Shown here piece by piece: positions 53,019 to 61,869 of a DNA stretch of 64,000 nt. The stretch comes from Pararhodobacter marinus (GTDB lineage Bacteria; Pseudomonadota; Alphaproteobacteria; Rhodobacterales; Rhodobacteraceae). Within the stretch, counting starts at the first letter, position 1. The number at the start of each line of letters is the position of its first letter. Made by a program: the position numbers and the translations under genes. The DNA lies in the NCBI RefSeq assembly GCF_003122215.1, contig NZ_QEYD01000016.1:1-64000 (forward strand), read 5' to 3'. A model generated the notes under the pieces. That model did no database searches. It was not told the DNA's origin and saw only the letters and a program-made list of their open reading frames with translations.

Positions 53019-56015
53019 ATGAATACCAAAAGCCGGGTTACGGCGGTCCTGGGTCCCACCAATACCGGCAAGACCCATTACGCCATCGAGCGGATGCTCA
53101 GCCACCGCACGGGCGTCATCGGCCTGCCGCTGCGCCTGCTCGCGCGCGAGGTCTATGACCGCATCGTGGCGCTGCGCGGCCCCTCGGTCGTGGCGCTGGT
53201 CACGGGCGAAGAGCGCATCGTGCCGGAGCGCACGCAATACTGGGTCTGCACGACCGAGGCGATGCCCCTGGAAATCGGCGCCGATTTCGTCGCCATCGAC
53301 GAGATCCAGCTCTGCGCCGATCTGGACCGGGGCCATGTCTTTACCGACCGGCTGCTCAATGCGCGCGGCCTGCACGAGACGCTGTTCCTGGGCTCGGACA
53401 CGATGCGGGGCGCCATTGCCGCACTGATCCCCGGCGTGCAATTCGTGCGGCGCGAGCGGATGTCGGTCCTGTCCTATGCCGGATCGAAAAAGATCGCCCG
53501 GATGCCGACGCGCTCGGCCATCGTCGCGTTCAGCGTGGAGAACGTCTATGCCATCGCCGAGCTGATCCGCCGTCAGAAGGGCGGCTGCGCCATCGTCATG
53601 GGCGCGCTGAGCCCGCGCACGCGGAACGCTCAGGTGGATCTCTACCAGAACGGCGATGTCGATTACCTGGTGGCGACGGATGCCATCGGCATGGGGCTGA
53701 ACCTCGATATCCGGCACGTGGCCTTTGCCGGCACCTCGAAATTCGATGGTCGCCGGATGCGCCCGCTCAATCCTGACGAGCTGGCGCAGATCGCCGGGCG
53801 GGCAGGGCGGCACACGTCGGCGGGCACCTTCGGCGTCACGGGCGAGGCACGGCCCCTGCATCCCGAGGTCGTCGAGGCGATCGAGAACCACCAGTTCCTG
53901 CCGGTCCGCAAACTGCAATGGCGCAATGCGCGGCTGGAATTCGGCACGGCCGAGCGGCTCATCGACAGCCTGGAGCGGCCCACGCGCGACGAATGGCTGA
54001 CCCGCGTGCGCGAATCCGACGACCTGATGGCGCTGAAAAGCCTTAACGCGATGCCCGAGGTGACGTCGCGGCTGCGCAATGCCCGCGACGTGCGTCTGCT
54101 GTGGGATGTGTGCCGGATCCCCGATTTCCGCGGGATTTCGCATACCGAGCACACGACCCTCTTGGCGAAGCTCTTCGAGTTCCTGCATGATGGGGGTCGC
54201 ATACCCACCGACTGGCTGGCCCGGGCGATTGCGCGGATCGACCGGACACAGGGCGACATCGATACCTTGTCGCGACGGCTGGCCTTTATCCGCACATGGA
54301 CTTATGTGGCGCAGCGGGCCGGTTGGGTGGATGACGAAAGCCATTGGCGCGGGGAAACGCGCGCTGTAGAAGACCGCCTGTCGGATGCGCTGCACGCGCG
54401 GCTGACCGCAGCATTTGTTGACCGGCGCACGAGCGTGTTGATGCGCCGGTTGAACCAGAAGGAGAGCCTTGTGGCCGAGGTGAACGACAAGGGTGAAGTG
54501 ACGGTGGACGGGGAACTCCTCGGCCGTCTCGAAGGGTTCCGCTTCCGTCAGGACAAAACCGCGTCCCCGGACGAAGCCAGGACCCTGCGGCAGGCCGCCG
54601 TCGCGGCGCTGGCGCCCGCGTTCAACCTGCGCGCGGACAAGTTCTATAACGCCCCCGATACCGAGATGGATTTCACCGAGCAGGGTGGCCTGATGTGGGG
54701 CTCGGAAGCGGTCGGCAAGCTGGTTGCCGGCGCCGATGCGCTGCGTCCGCAGGTGCAGGCTTTCGTCGACGACGAAGCCGGGCCGGATGTCGCCGAGAAG
54801 GTGCGCCGCCGCCTGCAGCATTTCATCGACCGCAAGATCGCCGCGCAGTTCGAGCCGCTCGTGAACCTGCAGCGCGACGAAACGCTGACCGGCCTGCCGC
54901 GCGGCTTTGCCTTCCGCCTGGTCGAAGCGCTGGGCGTGATCCCGCGCGAAGGCGTCGCGGACGAGGTGAAGACGCTCGATCAGGAAGCCCGTGGCGCGCT
55001 GCGCAAGCATGGCGTCCGCTTCGGCCAGTTCACCATCTTCCTGCCCGCGCTGCTGAAACCCGCGCCGACCCGCCTGCGGCTGGTGCTGTGGTCGCTGGCC
55101 GAGGGGCTGGAGACTTTCCCCGAAAGCCCGCCGCCGGGTCTGGTGACGATCCCCAACCTGCCCGAGGTTCCGGCGCAGCATTACACGCTGTCGGGCTACC
55201 GCCCCGCCGGGTCGCGCGCGATCCGCATCGACATGCTGGAGCGTCTGGCGGATCTGGTGCGGACCAAGGATGCGCGCGCCGGCTTCGAGGCCACGCCCGA
55301 CATGCTGTCGATCACCGGCATGACGCTTGAGCAATTCGCCGACCTGATGCAGGGGCTGGGCTATGGCGCCGAGAAGGGTGAGCGGATCAAGACCCGTCCG
55401 CAGCCCAGCGCCGAGGCCACCGCCGAAGACATCGCCGCCAAGGCCCGCAGCGAGGCCGAAGCGGCGCGCATCGCGGCCGACAACGACGAGCCGTCCGACC
55501 CCGCCGCCGAGCCGTCGGCCGACGCGGCCCCCGCCGAACCGGCGCCCGATGCTCCCGACGGTTCGGCAGAAGTGCCGGTCGAAGGCGCCGACATCGAGGC
55601 GACCGACGGCACGACCGTCGCCAAGGCCGAGGGCGAAGCTGCGGACGAGATGGAGGTGTTCTACACCTTCCGCTGGTCTCCCCGTCCGCGCCACAATCGC
55701 GGCGACGGCCCGCGCCGGGGCGCTCCGCGCCGCGAGCAGGGCGCAGAGCACGGCGCCCGCGACGGTGCCCGCGAGGGAGGTCCGCGCGACAAGGGCGACC
55801 GTCCGCGCCGCGACGGCGGCAAATCCGACGGCCCGCGCGGCGAACGTCCCAAGGGCGGCCCCAAGGGCGGCCCGAAAGGCGGGAAGGGCAAGCCGGGCGA
55901 CAAGCGCGGCCAGCAGCCCCGCAGCTTCTCGTCGGGCCCTGAGCGCAAGCGCGACCGGATCGACCCGGACAACCCCTTCGCCGCCGCGCTGATGGGGCTG
56001 AAGGACAAGAAGTGA
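53019..56015 (+). CDS. SUV3-like DExH-box RNA helicase with a long disordered tail
   Basis: A 998-residue superfamily 2 helicase. Motifs: LGPTNTGKTHYAIERMLSHR (I), AIDEIQLCADLDRGHVFTD (II, DEIQ), LFLGSD, and the C-terminal core with LVATDAIGMGLNLDIRHVAF (V) and AQIAGRAGRHTSAGTFGVTG (VI). Residues to about 790 look folded. The tail (from about residue 800) is first acidic Ala/Glu/Pro-rich, then basic Gly/Arg/Lys-rich with GGPKGGPKGGKGKPGDKRGQ. This matches the mitochondrial SUV3 relatives found in alphaproteobacteria, suggesting a role in RNA decay. GTG of the S4 gene overlaps its stop, so they are coupled. Confidence 0.92.
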   Translation: MNTKSRVTAVLGPTNTGKTHYAIERMLSHRTGVIGLPLRLLAREVYDRIVALRGPSVVALVTGEERIVPERTQYWVCTTEAMPLEIGADFVAIDEIQLCADLDRGHVFTDRLLNARGLHETLFLGSDTMRGAIAALIPGVQFVRRERMSVLSYAGSKKIARMPTRSAIVAFSVENVYAIAELIRRQKGGCAIVMGALSPRTRNAQVDLYQNGDVDYLVATDAIGMGLNLDIRHVAFAGTSKFDGRRMRPLNPDELAQIAGRAGRHTSAGTFGVTGEARPLHPEVVEAIENHQFLPVRKLQWRNARLEFGTAERLIDSLERPTRDEWLTRVRESDDLMALKSLNAMPEVTSRLRNARDVRLLWDVCRIPDFRGISHTEHTTLLAKLFEFLHDGGRIPTDWLARAIARIDRTQGDIDTLSRRLAFIRTWTYVAQRAGWVDDESHWRGETRAVEDRLSDALHARLTAAFVDRRTSVLMRRLNQKESLVAEVNDKGEVTVDGELLGRLEGFRFRQDKTASPDEARTLRQAAVAALAPAFNLRADKFYNAPDTEMDFTEQGGLMWGSEAVGKLVAGADALRPQVQAFVDDEAGPDVAEKVRRRLQHFIDRKIAAQFEPLVNLQRDETLTGLPRGFAFRLVEALGVIPREGVADEVKTLDQEARGALRKHGVRFGQFTIFLPALLKPAPTRLRLVLWSLAEGLETFPESPPPGLVTIPNLPEVPAQHYTLSGYRPAGSRAIRIDMLERLADLVRTKDARAGFEATPDMLSITGMTLEQFADLMQGLGYGAEKGERIKTRPQPSAEATAEDIAAKARSEAEAARIAADNDEPSDPAAEPSADAAPAEPAPDAPDGSAEVPVEGADIEATDGTTVAKAEGEAADEMEVFYTFRWSPRPRHNRGDGPRRGAPRREQGAEHGARDGAREGGPRDKGDRPRRDGGKSDGPRGERPKGGPKGGPKGGKGKPGDKRGQQPRSFSSGPERKRDRIDPDNPFAAALMGLKDKK

Positions 56016-56419
56016 CCGACGACGCGACCGGCTCCCCGCCCCCGACTTCGCTGGGCGAGGGGCCGATCCGTCTGGACAAATGGCTCTGGCATGCGCGGTT
56101 CTTCAAATCGCGCAGCCTTGCCGCCGCCGCTGTGGGCGGACCGATGCGGCTGAACGGTCAGCCGGTCTCGAAACCCTCGACCGCCGTTAAACCAAGCGAC
56201 GTGCTGACCTTCGTGCAGGGCCGTCAGGTCCGCGTTGTGCGGGTGCGGGCCCCCGGTCTGCGGCGCGGCCCTGCGCCCGAAGCGCAGGCGCTCTACGACG
56301 ATCTCTCGCCCCCGCCCGAACCGCGCCCTGCCGAGGCGGGCAAGCCGCAGGCCGAGGCGGGCGGGCGCCCCACCGGCAAGGCGCGCCGGCAGCTCGACGC
56401 GTTCCGCGATCCCGACTGA
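56012..56419 (+). CDS. S4-domain RNA-binding protein (Hsp15-like)
   Basis: A 135-residue protein starting with GTG at 56012 in a GTGA overlap with the helicase stop. The S4 domain is near the N-terminus (IRLDKWLWHARFFKSRSLAA, then PMRLNGQPVSKPSTAVKPSD, then VLTFVQGRQVRVVRV). The rest is Pro/Ala-rich and ends with a basic segment (TGKARRQLDAFRDPD). Hsp15 binds free 50S subunits that carry nascent chains after heat shock; this protein could have a similar role. The coupling with the helicase suggests joint work on RNA. Confidence 0.92.
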   Translation: MTDDATGSPPPTSLGEGPIRLDKWLWHARFFKSRSLAAAAVGGPMRLNGQPVSKPSTAVKPSDVLTFVQGRQVRVVRVRAPGLRRGPAPEAQALYDDLSPPPEPRPAEAGKPQAEAGGRPTGKARRQLDAFRDPD

Positions 56420-56587
56420 GGCCGGCCGCGATTCCGGGCATCCGGTTTGCAACAATGCTGTTTCCGGCGCGGGACAGGCCCGAGCGGCACCCACATTGCC
56501 GCAAGCCGCCCGAGGCGCCTTGATTGCGGCGGCCAACGAGGTTAAGTCCGCGGTCGAAGCCGAAAGCCGGATGGTAGCGAGACCCAG

Positions 56588-56926
56588 ATGACCTATGTCG
56601 TGACCGACAACTGCATCGCCTGCAAGTACACCGATTGTGTCGAGGTCTGCCCCGTCGACTGTTTCTACGAGGGTGAGAACTTCCTTGCCATCCACCCCGA
56701 CGAATGCATCGATTGCGGCGTGTGCGAACCGGAATGCCCGGCAGACGCGATCCGCCCGGATACCGAGCCGGGGCTGGAAAGCTGGGTCGAGCTGAACCGC
56801 AAATATGCTGAGATCTGGCCCGTCATCACCCAGCGCCGCGAGCCTCTGCCCGAGGCGCAGGACCGCGACGGCGAGCCCGACAAGCTGGACAAGTATTTCT
56901 CGGAAGCCCCCGGCGAGGGCAGCTGA
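56588..56926 (+). CDS. fdxA: Ferredoxin FdxA, 7Fe/8Fe type
   Basis: A 112-residue ferredoxin. The first cluster site is [18 protein letters not shown], which lacks the second CxxC of a 4Fe site and fits a [3Fe-4S] cluster. The second is [17 protein letters not shown], a regular [4Fe-4S] site. The long C-terminal part (to residue 112) with [20 protein letters not shown] is typical of FdxA, as in Azotobacter ferredoxin I. It lies 168 bases after the S4 gene, which is enough for its own promoter. Its partner is unknown. Confidence 0.95.
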   Translation: MTYVVTDNCIACKYTDCVEVCPVDCFYEGENFLAIHPDECIDCGVCEPECPADAIRPDTEPGLESWVELNRKYAEIWPVITQRREPLPEAQDRDGEPDKLDKYFSEAPGEGS

Positions 56927-57233
56927 GCGCACCGCCCCGGCGGTGCCGCGACGAAAGGTCGGCCCAGGCGATCTTGGGGGCCGGCCGGGTGGCAGAAAGG
57001 CGCCGTTGGCGCAAACATTCACGTTGCAGTGCAGCGTGGGATCGGATTCCGTGCTTTGATTCGGGGCCGATTCGTGTTACAAGATTGCTACAACAATGAT
57101 CTGTCCGGCATCCGCAGTGCTGCTCGCCTGTGCGATGTTTTTTTTGGCTCCGAGATTCGATCCGACGGGATGCTTCGGCTCCCGTGGGCTTTCTTGACGC
57201 CGGAGTTCGGGCACAACTCGAGGAAGCTGAAGA
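56927..57233. other. 307-base leader region ahead of carD, no gene
   Basis: I see no coding frame here. A possible promoter pair lies at 57056-57083 (TTGATT and TACAAG, 16 bases apart). A run of eight T at about 57138-57145 and the inverted repeat ACGGGA...TCCCGT near 57160-57180 follow, which could form a terminator or attenuator-like fold within the carD leader. GAGGAAG just upstream of 57234 is the carD ribosome site. None of these is certain. Confidence 0.35.
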
Positions 57234-57743
57234 ATGAGCAAAACCCGTAAGTCCGACTTCCGCCCCAACGAATTCGTGGTCTATCCGGCGCATGGCGTCG
57301 GCCAGATCGTGTCGATCGAGGAGCGTGAAATCGCCGGGATGCAGCTCGAGCTTTTCGTCATCTCGTTCGAGAAGGACAAGATGACCCTGCGCGTTCCCAC
57401 CGAAAAGGCCACGGCCGTCGGCATGCGCTCGCTCTCGACCCCCGACGTGGTGGCCAAGGCGCTCGCCACGCTCAAGGGCAAGGCCCGCGTCAAGCGCGCC
57501 ATGTGGTCGCGCCGCGCGCAGGAATACGAACAGAAGATCAACTCGGGCGATCTGCTGGCCATTGCCGAAGTGGTGCGCGACTTGCACCGCACCGACGACC
57601 AGCGGGAGCAATCCTATTCCGAGCGTCAGCTTTATGAAGCCGCGCTCGAACGTCTGACGCGCGAAGTCGCTGCCGTCTCGGGCATCGACGAAGCCGGCGC
57701 CGCCAAGCAGGTCGACGACGTCCTCGTCGCCCGCGCGGCCTGA
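57234..57743 (+). CDS. carD: CarD-family transcription factor
   Basis: A 169-residue CarD/CdnL-type protein that binds RNA polymerase beta and stabilises open promoter complexes. The N-terminal RID (Tudor-like) domain has FVVYPAHGVGQIVSIEERE and LELFVISFEKDKMTLRVPTE. The C-terminal helical domain has WSRRAQEYEQKINSGDLLAI and the conserved RDLHR. The length is standard. It follows fdxA after 307 bases and is ended by a strong terminator. CarD is a global regulator in Rhodobacter, where it acts mainly at promoters with a weak -10 region. Confidence 0.96.
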   Translation: MSKTRKSDFRPNEFVVYPAHGVGQIVSIEEREIAGMQLELFVISFEKDKMTLRVPTEKATAVGMRSLSTPDVVAKALATLKGKARVKRAMWSRRAQEYEQKINSGDLLAIAEVVRDLHRTDDQREQSYSERQLYEAALERLTREVAAVSGIDEAGAAKQVDDVLVARAA

Positions 57744-57768
57744 GCGCACGGCACCGCGAAAATTGGGA

Positions 57769-57795
57769 AACCCCGGGCCGTCGGTCCGGGGTTTT
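57769..57795 (+). terminator. Rho-independent terminator after carD
   Basis: AACCCCGG (57769-57776) pairs with CCGGGGTT (57786-57793), with a nine-base loop, followed by TTTTGCGTT. It lies about 25 bases after the carD stop and isolates carD from yebC. Confidence 0.85.
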
Positions 57796-57847
57796 GCGTT
57801 GCGCGACGGTGGAAGGGGCGCCGGTGCGCGGGCAGGATCGGCCGGAC

Positions 57848-57877
57848 TTGCCAGCAAAGGCCTGACTGCATTATAGC
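57848..57877 (+). promoter_or_regulatory. Candidate sigma70-type promoter for yebC
   Basis: TTGCCA (57848-57853) and TATAGC (57872-57877) are 18 bases apart, 51 bases before the yebC ATG. Pattern evidence only. Confidence 0.45.
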
Positions 57878-57928
57878 CAAGCGCAATCCCAAAGTCCCCG
57901 ACACGAAGACGAAGACCCGGAGCGTATC

Positions 57929-58669
57929 ATGGCAGGCCATTCCAAATGGGCCAACATCCAGCATCGCAAGGGCCGGCAGGATGCCGCCCGTTCGAAGCTG
58001 TTCTCGAAATTCTCGAAAGAGATCACCGTCGCCGCGAAGATGGGCGATCCCGATCCCGACAAGAACCCGCGCCTGCGGCTGGCCATCAAGGAAGCCAAGT
58101 CGCAATCGATGCCCAAGGACAATATCGAACGCGCGATCAAGAAGGCGACCGGCGGCGATGCCGACGCCTATGAGGAAATCCGCTACGAGGGTTACGGCCC
58201 CGGCGGCGTCGCCGTGATCGTCGAGACGATGACCGACAACCGCAACCGCACCGCGTCGAACGTGCGCTCGACCTTTGCCAAGAACGGCGGCAACCTGGGC
58301 GAGACGGGGTCGGTGGGCTTCATGTTCGACCGTGTCGGGCAGATCGTCTATCCGGCCTCGGCGGGCGATGCCGATGCGGTGATGGAAGCGGCGATCAACG
58401 CCGGCGCCGACGACGTCGAAAGCAGCGAGGACGGCCATGTCATCTGGTGCGCCTTCGAGGACGTGAACGAGGTGTCGACGGCGCTGGAAGCCACGCTGGG
58501 CGAATCGGAATCGACCAAGCTGGTCTGGAAGCCGCAGACCACCACCGAGCTCGATCTCGACGGGATGCAGAAGCTGATGAAGCTGATCGACGCGCTGGAA
58601 GACGACGACGACGTCCAGAGCGTGACGGCGAATTTCGAGGCCTCGGACGCGGTGATGGAACAGCTCTGA
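57929..58669 (+). CDS. YebC/PmpR-family protein
   Basis: A 246-residue member of the YebC/TACO1 family. The opening [20 protein letters not shown] is nearly invariant, followed by [20 protein letters not shown] and the three-domain layout with an acidic region near [12 protein letters not shown]. In several bacteria such proteins act as DNA-binding regulators or as translation factors that ease polyproline stalling; which applies here is unknown. It is preceded by a promoter candidate and followed by an intergenic element. Confidence 0.94.
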   Translation: MAGHSKWANIQHRKGRQDAARSKLFSKFSKEITVAAKMGDPDPDKNPRLRLAIKEAKSQSMPKDNIERAIKKATGGDADAYEEIRYEGYGPGGVAVIVETMTDNRNRTASNVRSTFAKNGGNLGETGSVGFMFDRVGQIVYPASAGDADAVMEAAINAGADDVESSEDGHVIWCAFEDVNEVSTALEATLGESESTKLVWKPQTTTELDLDGMQKLMKLIDALEDDDDVQSVTANFEASDAVMEQL

Positions 58670-58697
58670 GCGCTGTGCCCGCAACGGCGTGACAGGA

Positions 58698-58767
58698 GGG
58701 GGGCGCTGCCCCCCTCTTTGCCTTGCGGCAAATTCACCCCCCGGAGTATTTCCGGCAGACTGAAAAG
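58698..58767 (+). repeat. Recurrent intergenic element, copy e
   Basis: GGGGGGC-GCT-GCCCCCC (58698-58714), a second inverted repeat TTGCCTTGCGGCAA, then TTCACCCCCCGGAGTATTTC and CGGCAGACTGAAAAG. It follows yebC and faces the NYN gene stop at 58778. The first hairpin probably terminates yebC. Confidence 0.75.
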
Positions 58768-58777
58768 CCGAAGCCGG

Positions 58778-59452
58778 TCACGGGCCGACCCGATAGCGCG
58801 TCGCGGGGCCGCTGCCCTCGACGACAAAGCCCGGGAGGCTTTTCTTCGCCCAGGCGCGCCATCCGGCCGAGCCTTTGGGCACGGTATGGCCCGCAATCTG
58901 CATCGCCCGCGCGAAGACCTGCGGCGTGACGGGGCCGTCGGCGAGCGCGGCGCGGGCGGTGATCTCGGGCGCGGGTCTGGGGGGCGGCGCGGCGCTTTTC
59001 GCCGCTTTCGGGGCCTTCGGCGGCGCGAGGACCTGCACCTGCGTGAAGCTCGCCCGCAGGATCCCCGACGCGGCCGGGCCGACGAGCCCCAGAACCGGGA
59101 AGCCGCGCGCCGTCAGGGCCTGCACCAGCGGCGTGAAATCGCCGTCATTGCTGGCCAACGCGAAGCCGTCGACATCGCCGGAAAAGGCCAGCGCCATCGC
59201 CTCGACCGTCAGCAGCATGTCGGTCAGGTTGCGCCCGCTGCCCGCATGGACCGCGTGGTAGCCCGGCTTTTCCAGCCACGTGCCGATATTGCGCGCATCG
59301 CCGTAAACGCGCGCCACCGTCACCGGACCCAGCGCGGCGGCGGCTTCGTGGCAGGCGGCGGCCTGACCGGGCGAGACATTCTCGCCATCGACCAGAAGCG
59401 CCACGGCGCGGCAGCGGGTGAGGGGGGCGGAAAGGGGATCCGAGGGTTTCAT
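58778..59452 (-). CDS. NYN-domain protein with LOTUS-like C-terminus
   Basis: A 224-residue protein. Residues about 15-150 are a NYN/PIN-like nuclease domain: AVALLVDGENVSPGQAAACH (first acidic residues), RNLTDMLLTVEAMAL, and ASNDGDFTPLVQALTARGFP (the SNDGDF motif). Residues about 175-224 (GPVTPQVFARAMQIAGHTVP to GPATRYRVGP) look like an OST-HTH/LOTUS fold, an RNA-binding module. The linker is Pro/Ala/Lys-rich. It should cleave or bind RNA. Acidic metal-binding residues are present, so it may be active. It stands alone between an element and a divergent aldo/keto reductase. Confidence 0.88.
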   Translation of the reverse strand: MKPSDPLSAPLTRCRAVALLVDGENVSPGQAAACHEAAAALGPVTVARVYGDARNIGTWLEKPGYHAVHAGSGRNLTDMLLTVEAMALAFSGDVDGFALASNDGDFTPLVQALTARGFPVLGLVGPAASGILRASFTQVQVLAPPKAPKAAKSAAPPPRPAPEITARAALADGPVTPQVFARAMQIAGHTVPKGSAGWRAWAKKSLPGFVVEGSGPATRYRVGP

Positions 59453-59544
59453 GCGGCACCGAAGGCGAGGCGAACCGGATCGAACGGGTTGACCCCACCC
59501 GCCGATCTTCGCAGTTATGGCACATCACCATTTCGGAGCATCGG

Positions 59545-60543
59545 ATGCAAACGCGCAAACTCGGATCCTCGGGGATCGAACTCTCGGCCATCGGTTATGG
59601 CGCCATGTCGTTCTCGGATTTTTACGGCCCCACCAGCGAAGAGGCCTCGCATGCGATCCTTGACACGATGCGCGCGCGGGGCGTGACGCATCTCGATACC
59701 GCGAATGTCTATGGCGGGGGCCGGTCCGAGCGCTGGATCGGCAGCTACCTGGCGCGCAACAAGGGCGCACGCGACGAATTCGTGATCGCCACCAAGGCGT
59801 CGATTTCGCAGGATGCCGACGGCAAGCGGGTTCTGCGCAACGATGCCGAGCATCTGGAAAGCGAGCTGGACAAGAGCCTGCAGAAGCTGGGCGTCGACCA
59901 TGTCGACCTGTTCTATGTCCATCGCCGCGAAGCCTCGCGGCCGGTCGAGGAAGTCGCCGAAACGCTTGAGCGGCTGCGTAAGTCGGGCAAGACCCGGGCG
60001 ATAGGGTTCTCGGAAATCGCGCCGGCCACGCTGCGCCGCGCGGCGGCGGTGACGCGGATCGACGCGGTGCAGTCGGAGTACTCGCTGCAAAGCCGCGCGC
60101 CCGAGCTGGGCCTCGTGCAGGCCTGCGCCGAGCTGGGCGCCGCGCTGGTGGCTTTCTCGCCGGTTGGGCGCGGGCTTCTGACCGATGCGCCGATCCCGAT
60201 GGACCGCGTGGCGGACATTCCCTTCCTGAAGGGCAATCCGCGGTTCCGCCCCGAAAACTACCCCGCCAATCTGAAGACCACCGACGCGTTCCGTGCACTG
60301 GCGGCGGAAAAGGGCGAGCCGGCGGCGGCGCTCGCCAATGCCTGGCTGCTGGCGCAGGGCGCGCATGTGCTGCCCATTCCGGGCACCCGGTCGGTCCAGC
60401 ATTTCGAGGAATGCCTGCGCGGTGCCGAGATCACCCTTACGCCCGAGGATCTCGCGCGGATCGAGTCCGTGCTGCCGGTCGGCTGGGCGCATGGCGACCG
60501 CTACAGCGATGACCAGTGGATCGGCCCCGAGCGCTATTGCTGA
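59545..60543 (+). CDS. Aldo/keto reductase
   Basis: A 332-residue NADPH-dependent oxidoreductase with a TIM barrel. The tetrad is visible: Asp and Tyr in THLDTANVYGGGRSERWIGS, Lys in EFVIATKASIS, and His in VDLFYVHRREASRPVEE. The cofactor phosphate region GTRSVQHFEECLRGAEITLT is present at the C-terminus. The start at 59545 has only CGGAGCATCGG nearby as a possible ribosome site. The substrate is unknown; this type often reduces aldehydes or methylglyoxal. A bidirectional terminator follows. Confidence 0.92.
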   Translation: MQTRKLGSSGIELSAIGYGAMSFSDFYGPTSEEASHAILDTMRARGVTHLDTANVYGGGRSERWIGSYLARNKGARDEFVIATKASISQDADGKRVLRNDAEHLESELDKSLQKLGVDHVDLFYVHRREASRPVEEVAETLERLRKSGKTRAIGFSEIAPATLRRAAAVTRIDAVQSEYSLQSRAPELGLVQACAELGAALVAFSPVGRGLLTDAPIPMDRVADIPFLKGNPRFRPENYPANLKTTDAFRALAAEKGEPAAALANAWLLAQGAHVLPIPGTRSVQHFEECLRGAEITLTPEDLARIESVLPVGWAHGDRYSDDQWIGPERYC

Positions 60544-60576
60544 ACGCGGATACCGGACCGCACACAGGCGCAGCAA

Positions 60577-60601
60577 AAAGGGGGGCTCTTGGCCCCCCTT
60601 T
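60577..60601. terminator. Bidirectional rho-independent terminator
   Basis: AAAGGGGGGC (60577-60586), loop TCTTG, GCCCCCCTTT (60592-60601) lies between two convergent genes, the aldo/keto reductase and the aldolase. The A- and T-tracts at either end support termination in both directions. Confidence 0.88.
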
Positions 60602-60636
60602 CCCGAATCCGCGCGCGCGGATTGGTGCGGCGGCGC

Positions 60637-61566
60637 TCAGGCCTTGCCGCGATAGATATCCACCAGCTTGCCCAGCATCGCCAGCGCATCCTCGCGCGAA
60701 CGCTGGAACGAGTTGCGGCCGATGATCGACCCGTTGCCGCCGCCGTCGCGGATCGCCCGGGCGTCGTCATAGACCGCGTCCGTACCCTTCGCGGCGCCGC
60801 CCGAGAAGACGATGATCCGGCGGCCGTTGAACGAGGATTGCACGCAATGCTTCACGCGCGCGGGCAGGGTCGAGATGTCGATCCCTTCCTTGTCGTAGAC
60901 CTTCTTGGCCTCGGGCTGCATGATGTGGTCGGTCGACAGTTTGATCTTGATGATATGCGCGCCCAGAAGCGCCGCCATATGCGCCGCATAGGCCGCCACG
61001 TCGATCGCCGTTTCGCCCTCTTTGGTGATGCCTTCGCCGCGCGGATAGGACCAGATTACCGTCGCCACGCCCTTCGCCGCGGCCTCGCGGCGCATCTCGA
61101 CGATCTCTTCGTACATGTCGAGCGCCATGTCCGAGCCGGGATAGATGGTAAAGCCGATGGCCGAGGCACCGATGCGCAGCGCGTCATCGACCGAGGCGGT
61201 CACTGCCTGGTTCTTGCCGGCCGTGTCCGACATCACCGAATTGGCCGAGTTGACCTTCAGGATCGTCGGGATCTGGCCCGCGAAGGTGTCGGCGCCCGCT
61301 TCCAGCGCACCCAGCGGCGCGGCATAGGCGTTGAGCCCGGCATCGATCGCCAGCTGGTAATGGTAATGCGGGTCGTAGCCCGCCGGGTTCGGCGCGAACG
61401 AGCGGGCCGGGCCGTGCTCGAATCCCTGGTCCACGGGCAGAATGATCATCTTGCCCGTGCCGCCCAGTTTGCCCTGCATCAGCATGCGGCACAGATTGGC
61501 CTTCACACCGGGGGTTTCGCCTTCGTAATTGGCGAGGATTTTCTGGACGGTTCTGGTGGCGCGCAT
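60637..61566 (-). CDS. Class I fructose-bisphosphate aldolase (DhnA/FbaB type)
   Basis: A 309-residue archaeal-type class I aldolase that cleaves fructose 1,6-bisphosphate via a Schiff base. The Lys region is AHIIKIKLSTDHIM; SYPRGEGITKEGETAIDVAA and IIVFSGGAAKGTDAVYDDA form the phosphate and active-site loops. The ATG at 61566 follows CCAGAGGGGACCCGCC. FbaB-like proteins of this type are known in alphaproteobacteria and often work in gluconeogenesis. The gene is alone between two terminators. Confidence 0.92.
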   Translation of the reverse strand: MRATRTVQKILANYEGETPGVKANLCRMLMQGKLGGTGKMIILPVDQGFEHGPARSFAPNPAGYDPHYHYQLAIDAGLNAYAAPLGALEAGADTFAGQIPTILKVNSANSVMSDTAGKNQAVTASVDDALRIGASAIGFTIYPGSDMALDMYEEIVEMRREAAAKGVATVIWSYPRGEGITKEGETAIDVAAYAAHMAALLGAHIIKIKLSTDHIMQPEAKKVYDKEGIDISTLPARVKHCVQSSFNGRRIIVFSGGAAKGTDAVYDDARAIRDGGGNGSIIGRNSFQRSREDALAMLGKLVDIYRGKA

Positions 61567-61600
61567 GGCGGGTCCCCTCTGGAATTGACTGTTGGGCAAA

Positions 61601-61629
61601 GGGATACGCGGGCGATTGGGTCACGACAA
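61601..61629 (-). promoter_or_regulatory. Candidate promoter for the aldolase
   Basis: On the minus strand TTGTCG (61629-61624) and TATCCC (61606-61601) are spaced by 17 bases, 34 bases ahead of the ATG. The -10 is only partly consensus. Confidence 0.4.
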
Positions 61630-61869
61630 TGGCGGCACGAAGACGTTAGCGCCCACAATCGTCTTTTTTTCATCCGCGCGGCGGATCGGGGGCCGGCTGC
61701 GAAGCTTCCGGGCTTTGTGCGAGAAAGTGGCTTTGTCCTGCCGGTCGGGCGGGAATGTTTCCTTTTTTGTGGCAATTCATGAGGTCTCCGCCCGGCTTCA
61801 CGCTTCATTAAGCCGAAAGGCGTAGACCCAGCCCAAGGGATGCAGGCCGCATGAAAGGGGACAAGCGTC

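Noticed and set aside
52371-55751. A 1126-codon open frame on the minus strand
   Set aside because: It is antisense to the TPR gene and the SUV3-like helicase, both with intact motifs. Composition is typical of GC-rich shadows.
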